57,608 bases of DNA from CALMFQ01 sp964495595 (GTDB taxonomy: Bacteria; Pseudomonadota; Gammaproteobacteria; Burkholderiales; SCOH01): positions 1 through 57,608 of the forward strand of contig CAZBWH010000011.1 in assembly GCA_964495595.1 (NCBI GenBank), given 5' to 3'. Under the pieces are notes generated by a model. That model did not search any database. It saw nothing but the letters and a program-made list of their open reading frames with translations, and had not been told where the DNA came from. Below are positions 8,381 through 15,943 of this stretch, one piece after another. The position numbers were made by a program, and so were the translations under genes. Position 1 is the stretch's first letter; each line of letters opens with the position of its first letter.

Positions 8381-9634
8381 ATGTTATTGCAAAGCGCCCA
8401 ACTTTCCGCCACCGAAGCCGCTTTGGAGCGGGTGCTACCGTTTACCCAGCCGGCCGACGCCGTGCTCAGCCATTTCTTCCGCGAGCGGCGCAAGCTCGGT
8501 GCTCAGGATCGGCAGTTTGTCGCCGAAACCGTATTCGGCGTGTTGCGGCATCTGCTGGCGCTGCGCCAGATGCTGGGCGATGACGACAGGCCGCGGATCT
8601 TGTTGCTGGCTTACCTGAACCGCTATTGCGGCCTGAGCCTGCGCGAGCTGGAGAAGCTCTGCCGCCCGCAGGAGGCCGAGCAACTGAAGCAGATGCAGCG
8701 TGACAGCGACAACTGGCCACTGGCGGTAAAAATCGAGCTGCCACAGTGGGTGGTCGATCGCTTGTCGGCGTATTACGACGAAGCGACCATTCGCCGGCTG
8801 GGGCAGAGCCTGCAGCAGCCGGCGCCGCTGGATGTGCGGGTCAACACCTTGCTGGCAACCCGCGACGAGGTGCTGGCAGCCTTGCCCGGCAGTGGTTTGA
8901 AGGGCGCGCCGACCCGATATTCACCATTTGGCATCCGCCTGGAGGGCAAGCCTGCGCTGAACAAACATCCGATGTTCAACGCTGGCAAGATTGAGGTGCA
9001 GGACGAAGGCAGCCAGCTGCTTGGCCTGCTGCTGGCGCCAAAGCGCGGCGAAATGGTGGTGGATTTCTGTGCCGGCGCTGGCGGCAAGACATTGCTGCTC
9101 GGCGCGATGATGCAATCCACCGGCCGGCTGTATGCGTTCGATGTGTCCGAACGCCGTCTGGCCAATCTTAAGCCGAGACTGAAACGCTCCGGCCTGAGCA
9201 ATGTGCAGCCGCAGCTGATTGGCAGCGAGAACGACCCACGGATCAAGCGGCTGGCCGGCAAGGTCGACCGGGTGCTGGTCGATGCGCCGTGTTCCGGGCT
9301 GGGCACCTTGCGCCGCAACCCGGATCTGAAATTCCGCCAGTCGTCGCAAAGTGTCGACGAGCTGACCGGCAAGCAGGCGGCCATCCTTGCTTCGGCTGCC
9401 CGTCTGGTGAAGCGGGGTGGCAGGCTGGTGTATGCCACCTGCAGTATCTTGCAGGAAGAAAACCAGCAGATCGTTGCGGCATTCCTGGCGGCCCATCCTG
9501 ATTTCCGTCTGTTGCCGGCCGGTGACTTGCTGGCGCAGCAAGGTGTCGCGCTGCAGATGGGCGACTATCTGCAGCTTGACCCGGCGCAGCACGGCACCGA
9601 CGGTTTCTTTGCGGCTGCGCTGACCCGCGATTGA
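8381..9634 (+). CDS. RsmB/NOP-family rRNA (cytosine-5) methyltransferase
   Basis: SAM-dependent m5C RNA methyltransferase, probably acting on 16S rRNA. An N-terminal helical domain (LSATEAALERVLPFTQPAD..., NusB-like in relatives) leads into the Rossmann methyltransferase fold. The SAM motif is VVDFCAGAGGKTLLLGAMM and motif IV is VDAPCSGLGTLRRNPD, which includes the release Cys. The catalytic Cys is in motif VI (YATCSILQEEN). I prefer ATG 8381 (MLLQSAQLSATEAAL); a frame-continuous ATG at 8330 overlaps the stop of the previous gene and would add 17 residues. The NusB-like part seems shorter than in E. coli RsmB, so the name RsmB is not given outright. Confidence 0.85.
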   Translation: MLLQSAQLSATEAALERVLPFTQPADAVLSHFFRERRKLGAQDRQFVAETVFGVLRHLLALRQMLGDDDRPRILLLAYLNRYCGLSLRELEKLCRPQEAEQLKQMQRDSDNWPLAVKIELPQWVVDRLSAYYDEATIRRLGQSLQQPAPLDVRVNTLLATRDEVLAALPGSGLKGAPTRYSPFGIRLEGKPALNKHPMFNAGKIEVQDEGSQLLGLLLAPKRGEMVVDFCAGAGGKTLLLGAMMQSTGRLYAFDVSERRLANLKPRLKRSGLSNVQPQLIGSENDPRIKRLAGKVDRVLVDAPCSGLGTLRRNPDLKFRQSSQSVDELTGKQAAILASAARLVKRGGRLVYATCSILQEENQQIVAAFLAAHPDFRLLPAGDLLAQQGVALQMGDYLQLDPAQHGTDGFFAAALTRD

Positions 9635-9645
9635 GCCCGCCCCGG

Positions 9646-11079
9646 CTACATGCCGGCAATGCTCAGGTAGCGGGCAATCGGGCTGTTGCGGTTGAAGTTT
9701 GGCAGATAGGTGAGCAGTGAGCTGACCGAGTCGGCTGCCAACCCGTTCAACTGTGGCTGGTTGAAGCTGAACAGCACCGAGCGTTGGGTGTCGATATCCT
9801 GCAGGGTGCGTTCGAGCTGGCGTGAGCTCAACTGCAGCTCGCTGGTGCTGCCTGTCTGGCTGGAGGCAACGGCCTGCAGGCCGCTGGCGACATCGGCAAG
9901 CCATTGCGCGGCTTGATCCGGATTGCTGGCAAAGCCGCGCTCCAGCTTGTCGGCGTCGATTGACAGCTTGCCGGTGCGATCGGCACGAATACCCAATTCA
10001 TCCAGCCCGATCCGGTCATTGCCAATGCCTGCCCCGGTGGTATTCAGCACCTGTTGCAAGGCTGCGCTGATCTTGCGGCCCAGACCCGATGGTTCCAGTC
10101 CGTTGCCGGCCTGCAGGAAGCGGTTGTAGCTTTCGGTCAGGGTCTTGGCTGATTGCGCAAATGCGCTGCTGTCGCGGGCGACGGTGATGCGGGTGTTGCC
10201 GACGCCGGTCAGGTCGAGCTGAACGCCGGCGATTGCCGCGCCGGTGCGGTTGGCCTGGCTTTGCAATGCGCTGCCATCGACCGTGAATGCCGCGTCGCTG
10301 GCGGCCACGGTTTCTGTCAGATTGCGGCCGGCGCCGGTGGTAGCCTGCGGGTCGAATGCCAGGGTTGAGAGCCCGTTTGCATCAGTGTCGGTGCCGTCGT
10401 TATCGGCAACACGGATGCGCAGGCTGTTCTGGCTGCCGGTCTCGCTGGACTGGATCAACAGGCGGTAGGTGCCGGTGTCGCTGTCCTGTTGCACGCTGGC
10501 CACCACGCCTGCCTGTGCCTGGTTGATGCGCCTTGCAATGCCGGCCAAGGTGCCGTCACTGCTGGCAATGCTGATATTGCTACTGCGCTCGGCACTGAAA
10601 CCGTTGATCGTGTTGCGGCCGATGTCGAGGGTCAGCGTGCCGGTGCCGAGGATGGTGCTGTCCTGATCGGTCTGGGTGGCCGACGTCAGCTGTTGCGCAC
10701 TGGCTAGCTGGCTGACTTCCAGTGCGTAGCGATCTGCCTGGCTGCTGGCGGCGGCCGTGTCGGAGCGTGCGACGTTTTCATCGCTCGATGTTGCCCGGTA
10801 AGGGGCAACAGCGTCTTTGTCATCCAGCCCGCGCAGCCCGTCGCTCAATGCGGTCAGTCCGGACTTGAGCTTGCCCAGATCGGACAGCCTTACCCGCGTG
10901 CTGGCCTCGTTGCGGCTGAGGTTGTTGATGCCGAGCCCGCCGGCTGCTGCCGGGCTGTTGTCGGCGCCGGACAGTGATGACACGCCGTACAGGCGGTTGG
11001 GGCCGTACAGGGTGCTGAGGTTGCGCAGGTAGCCTGCCGACGAGGGCGTGCCCAAGCTGCTGCCGATCATGTTTAGCAT
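9646..11079 (-). CDS. FliD-like flagellar cap/hook-associated protein homologue, orphan
   Basis: 477 residues, no signal peptide, rich in Ser, Thr, Ala, Gln and Asn. The N-terminal third resembles the FliD N-terminal domain: a helical start (RLSDLGKLKSGLTALSDGL), then SSQADRYALEVSQLASAQQL (about 112-131), then a beta-rich GTLTLDIG...SISI-type block. The centre has an ALAFD/ATTGAGRNLTET segment like the FliD_C region, and the C-terminal third is helical (FAQSAKTLTESYNRFLQ). No other flagellar gene occurs in the window. The GGAGG site is only two bases from the first ATG (11079), so the ATG at 11070 (MIGSS) may be the real start. It could be a filament cap, a filament-independent secreted protein, or a diverged paralogue. 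Confidence 0.65.
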   Translation of the reverse strand: MLNMIGSSLGTPSSAGYLRNLSTLYGPNRLYGVSSLSGADNSPAAAGGLGINNLSRNEASTRVRLSDLGKLKSGLTALSDGLRGLDDKDAVAPYRATSSDENVARSDTAAASSQADRYALEVSQLASAQQLTSATQTDQDSTILGTGTLTLDIGRNTINGFSAERSSNISIASSDGTLAGIARRINQAQAGVVASVQQDSDTGTYRLLIQSSETGSQNSLRIRVADNDGTDTDANGLSTLAFDPQATTGAGRNLTETVAASDAAFTVDGSALQSQANRTGAAIAGVQLDLTGVGNTRITVARDSSAFAQSAKTLTESYNRFLQAGNGLEPSGLGRKISAALQQVLNTTGAGIGNDRIGLDELGIRADRTGKLSIDADKLERGFASNPDQAAQWLADVASGLQAVASSQTGSTSELQLSSRQLERTLQDIDTQRSVLFSFNQPQLNGLAADSVSSLLTYLPNFNRNSPIARYLSIAGM

Positions 11080-11207
11080 GGCCTCCCCCCGTTCTGTTGC
11101 ACGACCCCCTTCATCGACCGGCGCAGACCGGCCAGTCGATCCCTGCCGATATTTTACGCCTGCCGGTGGTGTGGCGGGATTGATTGTATCGATCAGCCGG
11201 GGCGGGT

Positions 11208-12692
11208 CTATCGGGCGGGTGGGGTGGGCTCGTGGCTGGCTGGCCGGGCCTGCCAGGGTAGTGGTACGTCAATGCCATTGACGGCCAGCCGGCCTTGCCG
11301 CCAGGCCGCGGTGGTGGCCAGTACGCCTCCTTCGTTGCGGATCAGTTGCTGGTCGATCAGATTGGCAATCTGGCCTTCGACCAGTTGCTGGGCCAGCGAG
11401 TCGATGTTTTCTACCTGTTCTTCGGTCAGCTCCGACCCGCTGCGTTCGATCAGGATGTTGCGCACCAGCAGGCGGACGTAAGTTTCCACGACTTTCTTGG
11501 GCAGCTTCAGGTCGGCGTCGGCGCTGATCTTGTCCAGCAGCTTGAGCGGCTGGTCGATGTCGGCATCTTCGAAGCCCTTCAGCGCCAGGCGGCCGCGTAG
11601 CTTGACTTCGCCTTCTGGCAGGCGCAGGTCGAACTTGCGCAGTTCCAGTTCCGGATCGTGGCGCAGCAGTGGCAGTCCGGTACGGCGGAACTGGGCAAAT
11701 GCCTGGTTTTCGCCTTCCGCGCTGCTCAGGCCCTGCCGCTGCAGGGTGGAGAGCATCTGTTCCAGCCGGGCCACAGTCGGGGCGTGCAGGTGGCGGGCGA
11801 CAAACACCATGGCGGCGGGTCCGTAGGGTTGGCGACCCAGCTGCAGGCTGGCCAGGTCAAGCTGGACTTCGCTGTCGAGGAAATCGCCTCGTGCCTGGGT
11901 CTGGTAGGCGTAGCGCAGTTGTTGCACGCCGCCCTGGAACGGGGTGGGTTCGGTCGCCTTGACGGTCAGGGATGCGAGGGTGGCCTGGCCCTTGCCCAGC
12001 ATCAGGCCGGCTACGCCGCGTTGCGATTCAGTATGCAGGCCGATGCGGCCGATACCGATGCTGCCTTTGCTCGCGGCGTCCAGCAGGATGCCGGGCAGCA
12101 GGCCGTCGACCTGGTAGCGGTTGTAGTCGCCGGCGTAGTCGATGGCTGAGCGCAGTCCTTGCCACTGAACCTTGACGCCGCTGATGGCTTCCTGGTAATC
12201 GACCGATGGGACGCTGAGCCGGATATGGCCATCGTTGCTGAAGGCGATCCGGTTTTCGATCCGGATGGGCGGCTGGTCGCCGAAAAACGGTCGCAGTGCC
12301 TTGCGGGCGTCGGTTGACAGCAGCAGCTCGGTTTCGACATGCGCCTTGGCCGGGCGCAGGTCGAAGCGGCCCAGCAAGGGCAGCGGGCCGTGCTGGATAT
12401 GATTGCGGTAACGAACCCGGATGGGGTGGTAAGGTTTGTCGGTGAACTTGAGATAGGCCTGGTAGGGCCAGGTCAGGCTGTCGGTCAGCTCCAGTTCGAC
12501 CGTCTGTTCGGCGCTGAGCCAGCCGCGCTGGTAGTGGCTGCTGCGGATGGTGAAGTAGGGGAGTTTGCCGATCTGCTGAAGTTGCTGTTGCAGCGCTTGT
12601 TCGGCGCCCTTGCCCGCCCACCAGCTTGCGCCGCCGTAGGCCGCCAGCAAGGCTGCCGCGCCGCCGATTCCGTATTGCCACCATTTGCTCAC
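11208..12692 (-). CDS. YdgA family protein (DUF945)
   Basis: 494-residue inner-membrane-anchored envelope protein of the DUF945 family (E. coli YdgA is about the same size); function unknown. I take GTG 12692 as start (SKWWQYGIGGAAALL...): it follows a GAAGG/GGGG purine run, and the hydrophobic anchor at about 6-25 begins there. The open frame continues far upstream, but only as a shadow of the mscS gene on the other strand. The rest is a long beta-rich region with a helical C-terminal segment (DADLKLPKKVVETYVRLLV). It is divergent from mscS, with 105 bases between the starts. Confidence 0.8.
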   Translation of the reverse strand: MSKWWQYGIGGAAALLAAYGGASWWAGKGAEQALQQQLQQIGKLPYFTIRSSHYQRGWLSAEQTVELELTDSLTWPYQAYLKFTDKPYHPIRVRYRNHIQHGPLPLLGRFDLRPAKAHVETELLLSTDARKALRPFFGDQPPIRIENRIAFSNDGHIRLSVPSVDYQEAISGVKVQWQGLRSAIDYAGDYNRYQVDGLLPGILLDAASKGSIGIGRIGLHTESQRGVAGLMLGKGQATLASLTVKATEPTPFQGGVQQLRYAYQTQARGDFLDSEVQLDLASLQLGRQPYGPAAMVFVARHLHAPTVARLEQMLSTLQRQGLSSAEGENQAFAQFRRTGLPLLRHDPELELRKFDLRLPEGEVKLRGRLALKGFEDADIDQPLKLLDKISADADLKLPKKVVETYVRLLVRNILIERSGSELTEEQVENIDSLAQQLVEGQIANLIDQQLIRNEGGVLATTAAWRQGRLAVNGIDVPLPWQARPASHEPTPPAR

Positions 12693-12797
12693 TGCCGACC
12701 CCGACCTTCGTTTCCAGATACCTGATTGTGTGCGATATCTTAGCAGAGCCTTGCCCCGCGGCCGGTGCGGTCGGGTAAAATTTGTCGCTTGGCATGA

Positions 12798-14078
12798 ATG
12801 ACGAGAAGCCCGACCGACATGAAATCGCTTGAGTCGCACAATTTGTTGCTGGAGTCGCTGGACGATCTGGCGCGTATCGACGTGTTCTGGCAGCTGGCCG
12901 TCCTGCTGGGATCGCTGCTGCTGGCCTGGCTGGTGAACCGGCTGCTGCGCCGCCGTCCGGGGCTGGTGGCGTGGATGGGCGAGTTGGGGACTGCCAGTCT
13001 GGAGCGCTTGCTGTTTCCTCTGTCCAGCTATCTGTTTGTCTGGCTGGGCGGCAGCGTGCTGAGCTGGTTTTACCGGGTGACGGTGCTCAGGCTGGCCGGC
13101 TGGCTGCTGTTGGCAATGGCGGCGATCAGGCTTGCGGTTTACCTGTTGCGCTACGTTTTTCCGCGTGCGGCCTGGGTGGCTCGTTCCGAGCGTTACATTG
13201 CTGCCTTGATCTGGGCAGGTTTTGCCCTGCATGTGACCGGTGTGTTGCCCGACGTGCAGCAGGCGCTGGATGACTTTGGCTTTACGCTGGGCAAGCACCG
13301 GGTGTCGCTGTGGTTGCTGCTTACGGGCCTGGTGTCGTTTGCCGGCACGGTGATTGCAGCGATGTGGGTCGGCAGTGTCATCGAGCACCGGGTCATGCGG
13401 ACGGCGGAACTGGACATGAGCCTGCGGGTGGTGATCACCAAGGTGATCCGCGCCGCGTTGCTGGTGGTGGGGGTGCTGATTGCGCTGCCACTGGTGGGCA
13501 TCGACCTGACCATGCTGTCGGTGTTTGGCGGGGCGTTTGGTGTCGGGCTGGGGCTGGGGTTGCAGAAGATCGCCAGTAACTACGTCAGCGGCTTCGTTAT
13601 CCTGCTCGATCGCTCGATCCGTCTGGGCGACCGGGTGCAGATCGACAACCGCATCGGCGAGGTTACCAAGCTGACTGCCCGTTACGTCGTGGTGCGCCTG
13701 GGGGACGGCAGCGAGGCAATCATTCCCAATGAAACCCTGGTGACCTCGACCGTGTTGAATCTGTCGTACACCAGCAACGACATGCGCATCGTGCTGCCGG
13801 TGCAGGTCAGCTATCACTCGGATATCGACCGGGTGACGGCCTCGCTGCTGCAGGCGGTCGAGGGCAATCCGCGGGTGTTGGCCGAGCCGGCGCCGGCGGT
13901 GTTGCTGAAATCGTTCGGCGAGAGCGGGATCGATCTGGAGCTGGCGGTCTGGCTGGCCGATCCACAGAACGGGATTGCCGCGTTCCGTTCGGAAATCAAT
14001 CGCCGCATCTGGGACAACTTCCGCCGCGATGGCATCGAGATTCCCTACCCGCAGCGCGAAGTCCGCGCCGTTTCCTGA
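12798..14078 (+). CDS. Mechanosensitive ion channel protein, MscS family
   Basis: 426-residue membrane protein with about four or five transmembrane segments in the first 240 residues (first at about 30-50, AVLLGSLLLAWLV). The MscS core follows. The pore helix lies in GGAFGVGLGLGLQKIASNYVSG, typical of TM3, and the beta domain has the signature LDRSIRLGDRVQIDNRIGEV and VRLGDGSEAIIPNETLVTS. Such channels release solutes on hypo-osmotic shock; this longer form belongs to the multi-TM MscS-like group. ATG 12819 (MKSLESHN) is an alternative start with similar ribosome-site quality. Confidence 0.88.
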   Translation: MTRSPTDMKSLESHNLLLESLDDLARIDVFWQLAVLLGSLLLAWLVNRLLRRRPGLVAWMGELGTASLERLLFPLSSYLFVWLGGSVLSWFYRVTVLRLAGWLLLAMAAIRLAVYLLRYVFPRAAWVARSERYIAALIWAGFALHVTGVLPDVQQALDDFGFTLGKHRVSLWLLLTGLVSFAGTVIAAMWVGSVIEHRVMRTAELDMSLRVVITKVIRAALLVVGVLIALPLVGIDLTMLSVFGGAFGVGLGLGLQKIASNYVSGFVILLDRSIRLGDRVQIDNRIGEVTKLTARYVVVRLGDGSEAIIPNETLVTSTVLNLSYTSNDMRIVLPVQVSYHSDIDRVTASLLQAVEGNPRVLAEPAPAVLLKSFGESGIDLELAVWLADPQNGIAAFRSEINRRIWDNFRRDGIEIPYPQREVRAVS

Positions 14079-14082
14079 CACC

Positions 14083-14175
14083 GGCCTGCAAGCCGCATCC
14101 CTGCTGGTCTGCAGGCCGGCCTGCGAGCCAATATCCATGCGGTCTGCAGGGCAGCATGTCCGATCAATCGGCCCG
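14083..14175. repeat. Intergenic GGCCTGC-type repeat, copy 1
   Basis: Just after the mscS stop the sequence carries GGCCTGCAAGCC, then CAGGCCGGCCTGCGAGCC, and later CGATCAATCGGCC. The same blocks recur in the intergenic region after the response regulator gene (22.8 kb). The core GGCCTGCAGGCC is palindromic, so RNA hairpins are likely. Confidence 0.6.
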
Positions 14176-14207
14176 GCGTGTCCGGGCGCTTACTGAAAGT
14201 GGCCAGT

Positions 14208-14564
14208 ATGGCTTTACAGCGTTTTCATGTTGGCACTCGCTATTGCGAGTATGTGATTCATAACCAGACCGTTTACCTGTCGGGCCAGGTGCCGGACGAC
14301 CCAGCGCTGGATATCGCTGGCCAGACCACACAGGTGCTCGATGCGATTGATCGCTGGCTGGCCGAAGCGGGCAGCGACCGGCGCCGGCTGATCAGCGCCA
14401 CGATTTACCTGGCCGATCTGGCCGACTACGAGGGGATGAACGCGGTCTGGGATGCCTGGCTGCCTGCCGGCTGTGCGCCAGCCCGTGCCACCGTGCAGGC
14501 GAGGCTGGCCAACCCCGGCTGGCGGCTGGAAATCCAGGCGATCGCCGCACTCAATCCAGTCTGA
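14208..14564 (+). CDS. RidA family protein (YjgF/YER057c/UK114)
   Basis: 118-residue protein of the RidA superfamily; canonical members hydrolyse reactive enamine/imine intermediates from PLP enzymes. ATG 14208 (MALQRFHVGTRYCEYVI) fits the family length; an upstream ATG at 14178 would add ten residues. Visible features are VYLSGQVPDD (about 23-32), the helix LDAIDRWLAEAGSD, the RATVQARL segment holding the Arg that binds the substrate carboxylate, and LEIQAIA at the end with the conserved Glu. It lacks the exact GPY motif of canonical RidA, so it may belong to another Rid subgroup. Confidence 0.8.
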   Translation: MALQRFHVGTRYCEYVIHNQTVYLSGQVPDDPALDIAGQTTQVLDAIDRWLAEAGSDRRRLISATIYLADLADYEGMNAVWDAWLPAGCAPARATVQARLANPGWRLEIQAIAALNPV

Positions 14565-14581
14565 ACATCCCCGGCGCGGGT

Positions 14582-15883
14582 TTAGCGGCCGATCAGGTTC
14601 ATGCCGCAGACGCGCAGGGTTTCGCCGTTGACCCCGCCAGACTCCGGGCGGGCAAGAAACGCCACCAGCTCGGCAACATCCTGCGGCAGCCCGCCCTGCG
14701 ACAAGGCATTGAAGCGGCGCGCCACCTCGCGAATCATGAACGGAATCGCCGCAGTCATCGGGGTGTCGATAAAGCCGGGTGCTACGGCGTTGACCGTGAT
14801 CCGGCGGTTTTGCAGTGCAGTGGCCAGCGAATGGGTCAGGCCGATCAGGCCCGACTTGGCCAGTGCGTAGTTGGTCTGGCCCGCATTGCCGGCAATGCCG
14901 GAAATCGACGACAGAAACACGATCCGCCCACCGTCGTTCAGGCCGTTCTGTGCCAGCGATTCGGCCAGGTGATAGGGCGCGTGCAGATTGACATCCAGAG
15001 CCATTTGCCAGGCATCGGCCGGCATGCGCCTGAAACGCTTGTCGCGGGTGATACCGGCATTGTTCACCAGTACATCCAGCCCTTCCCCAAACTGTTGGGC
15101 CTGTTGGCGCAGCTGGTGTGGGGCATCGATGGCGGTGATGTCCAGCGCCAGCGCGTGGCCACCGATACGGGACATCTCTCTCGCCAGCGCCGGATTGCCC
15201 GGCCGGTCGATACCGATCAGCTGTGCGCCTTCCGTGATGAATTGCTCGGCAATCGCCAGACCGATGCCCTGGGCTGCGCCGGTAACGGCCACCAGCTTGC
15301 CTTTGAGCGAGCCGGGTGCCAGCCCCAGATGCCGGCGCGGCTGGCTGACGGTAATGGTTTGCCCGGTAATGAATGCCGAGCGGCGGGATAGCAGGAACGC
15401 CAGCCAGGGCAGGGTGGCCTCTTCGCCGCGTTCGACCAGTTGCAGTTGATTGACGGTAACCCCGCTGCTGCCCAGCTCTTTGGCCAGGCTTTTGGCAAAG
15501 CCGGTGATCGCTTCGGCGATGGCCGCACGGGGCCAGTCGACGCCGGTGGTGGCGCCGCTGAGAAACACGATCCGGTCGTTGGCCCGCAGCCGGGACACCT
15601 GCGGCTGCAGCAATGACAGCAAGCCATCGAGCGAACGCAGCTCCGTCCAGCCGGTGACATCCACCACCAGCCCGTTTCGCTGGCCGGTGGCGGGCTGGCA
15701 GGTGCCGGGAATGGCCAGATCGACAAAGCCGCCCTGACCCAGATAGGTGCAGGCCAGATCGGCCAGCTCGTTTTCCTGCCAGGCGCCGGCGGCACGCAGC
15801 AGAACGGGGGATTCGGGAATGGGTGCGCCAATGGCGCGCAGGATCTTGAGCCAGGCAGGATTATTGGGCGGTTTGACCGACAT
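14582..15883 (-). CDS. High-molecular-weight 3-oxoacyl-ACP/CoA reductase (FabG4-like)
   Basis: 433-residue short-chain dehydrogenase, much longer than FabG (~245). The N-terminal ~190 residues form a degenerate Rossmann-like domain (DRIVFLSGATTGVDW), and the C-terminal half is an active SDR. The cofactor loop is VTGAAQGIGLAIA, then VNNAGITRD. The catalytic Ser/Tyr/Lys are in FLSSISGIAGNAGQTNYALAKSG, with PGFIDTPMT after. The two-domain layout matches FabG4 of mycobacteria and its proteobacterial counterparts, which reduce 3-oxoacyl-CoA/ACP with NADH. The lpdA-like gene lies 60 bases upstream on the same strand, suggesting joint transcription. Confidence 0.88.
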   Translation of the reverse strand: MSVKPPNNPAWLKILRAIGAPIPESPVLLRAAGAWQENELADLACTYLGQGGFVDLAIPGTCQPATGQRNGLVVDVTGWTELRSLDGLLSLLQPQVSRLRANDRIVFLSGATTGVDWPRAAIAEAITGFAKSLAKELGSSGVTVNQLQLVERGEEATLPWLAFLLSRRSAFITGQTITVSQPRRHLGLAPGSLKGKLVAVTGAAQGIGLAIAEQFITEGAQLIGIDRPGNPALAREMSRIGGHALALDITAIDAPHQLRQQAQQFGEGLDVLVNNAGITRDKRFRRMPADAWQMALDVNLHAPYHLAESLAQNGLNDGGRIVFLSSISGIAGNAGQTNYALAKSGLIGLTHSLATALQNRRITVNAVAPGFIDTPMTAAIPFMIREVARRFNALSQGGLPQDVAELVAFLARPESGGVNGETLRVCGMNLIGR

Positions 15884-15943
15884 CGGAGTGGTTCCGGAAA
15901 GTAGCTTTACCGATTCTAGTCGCGCCGCACCGCCAATGCCATG

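Noticed and set aside
12693..14138. Upstream extension of the DUF945 frame to 976 residues
   Set aside because: The extra part is His/Gln-rich and lies opposite mscS; a GTG at 12692 with a ribosome site and membrane anchor gives a normal-length protein.
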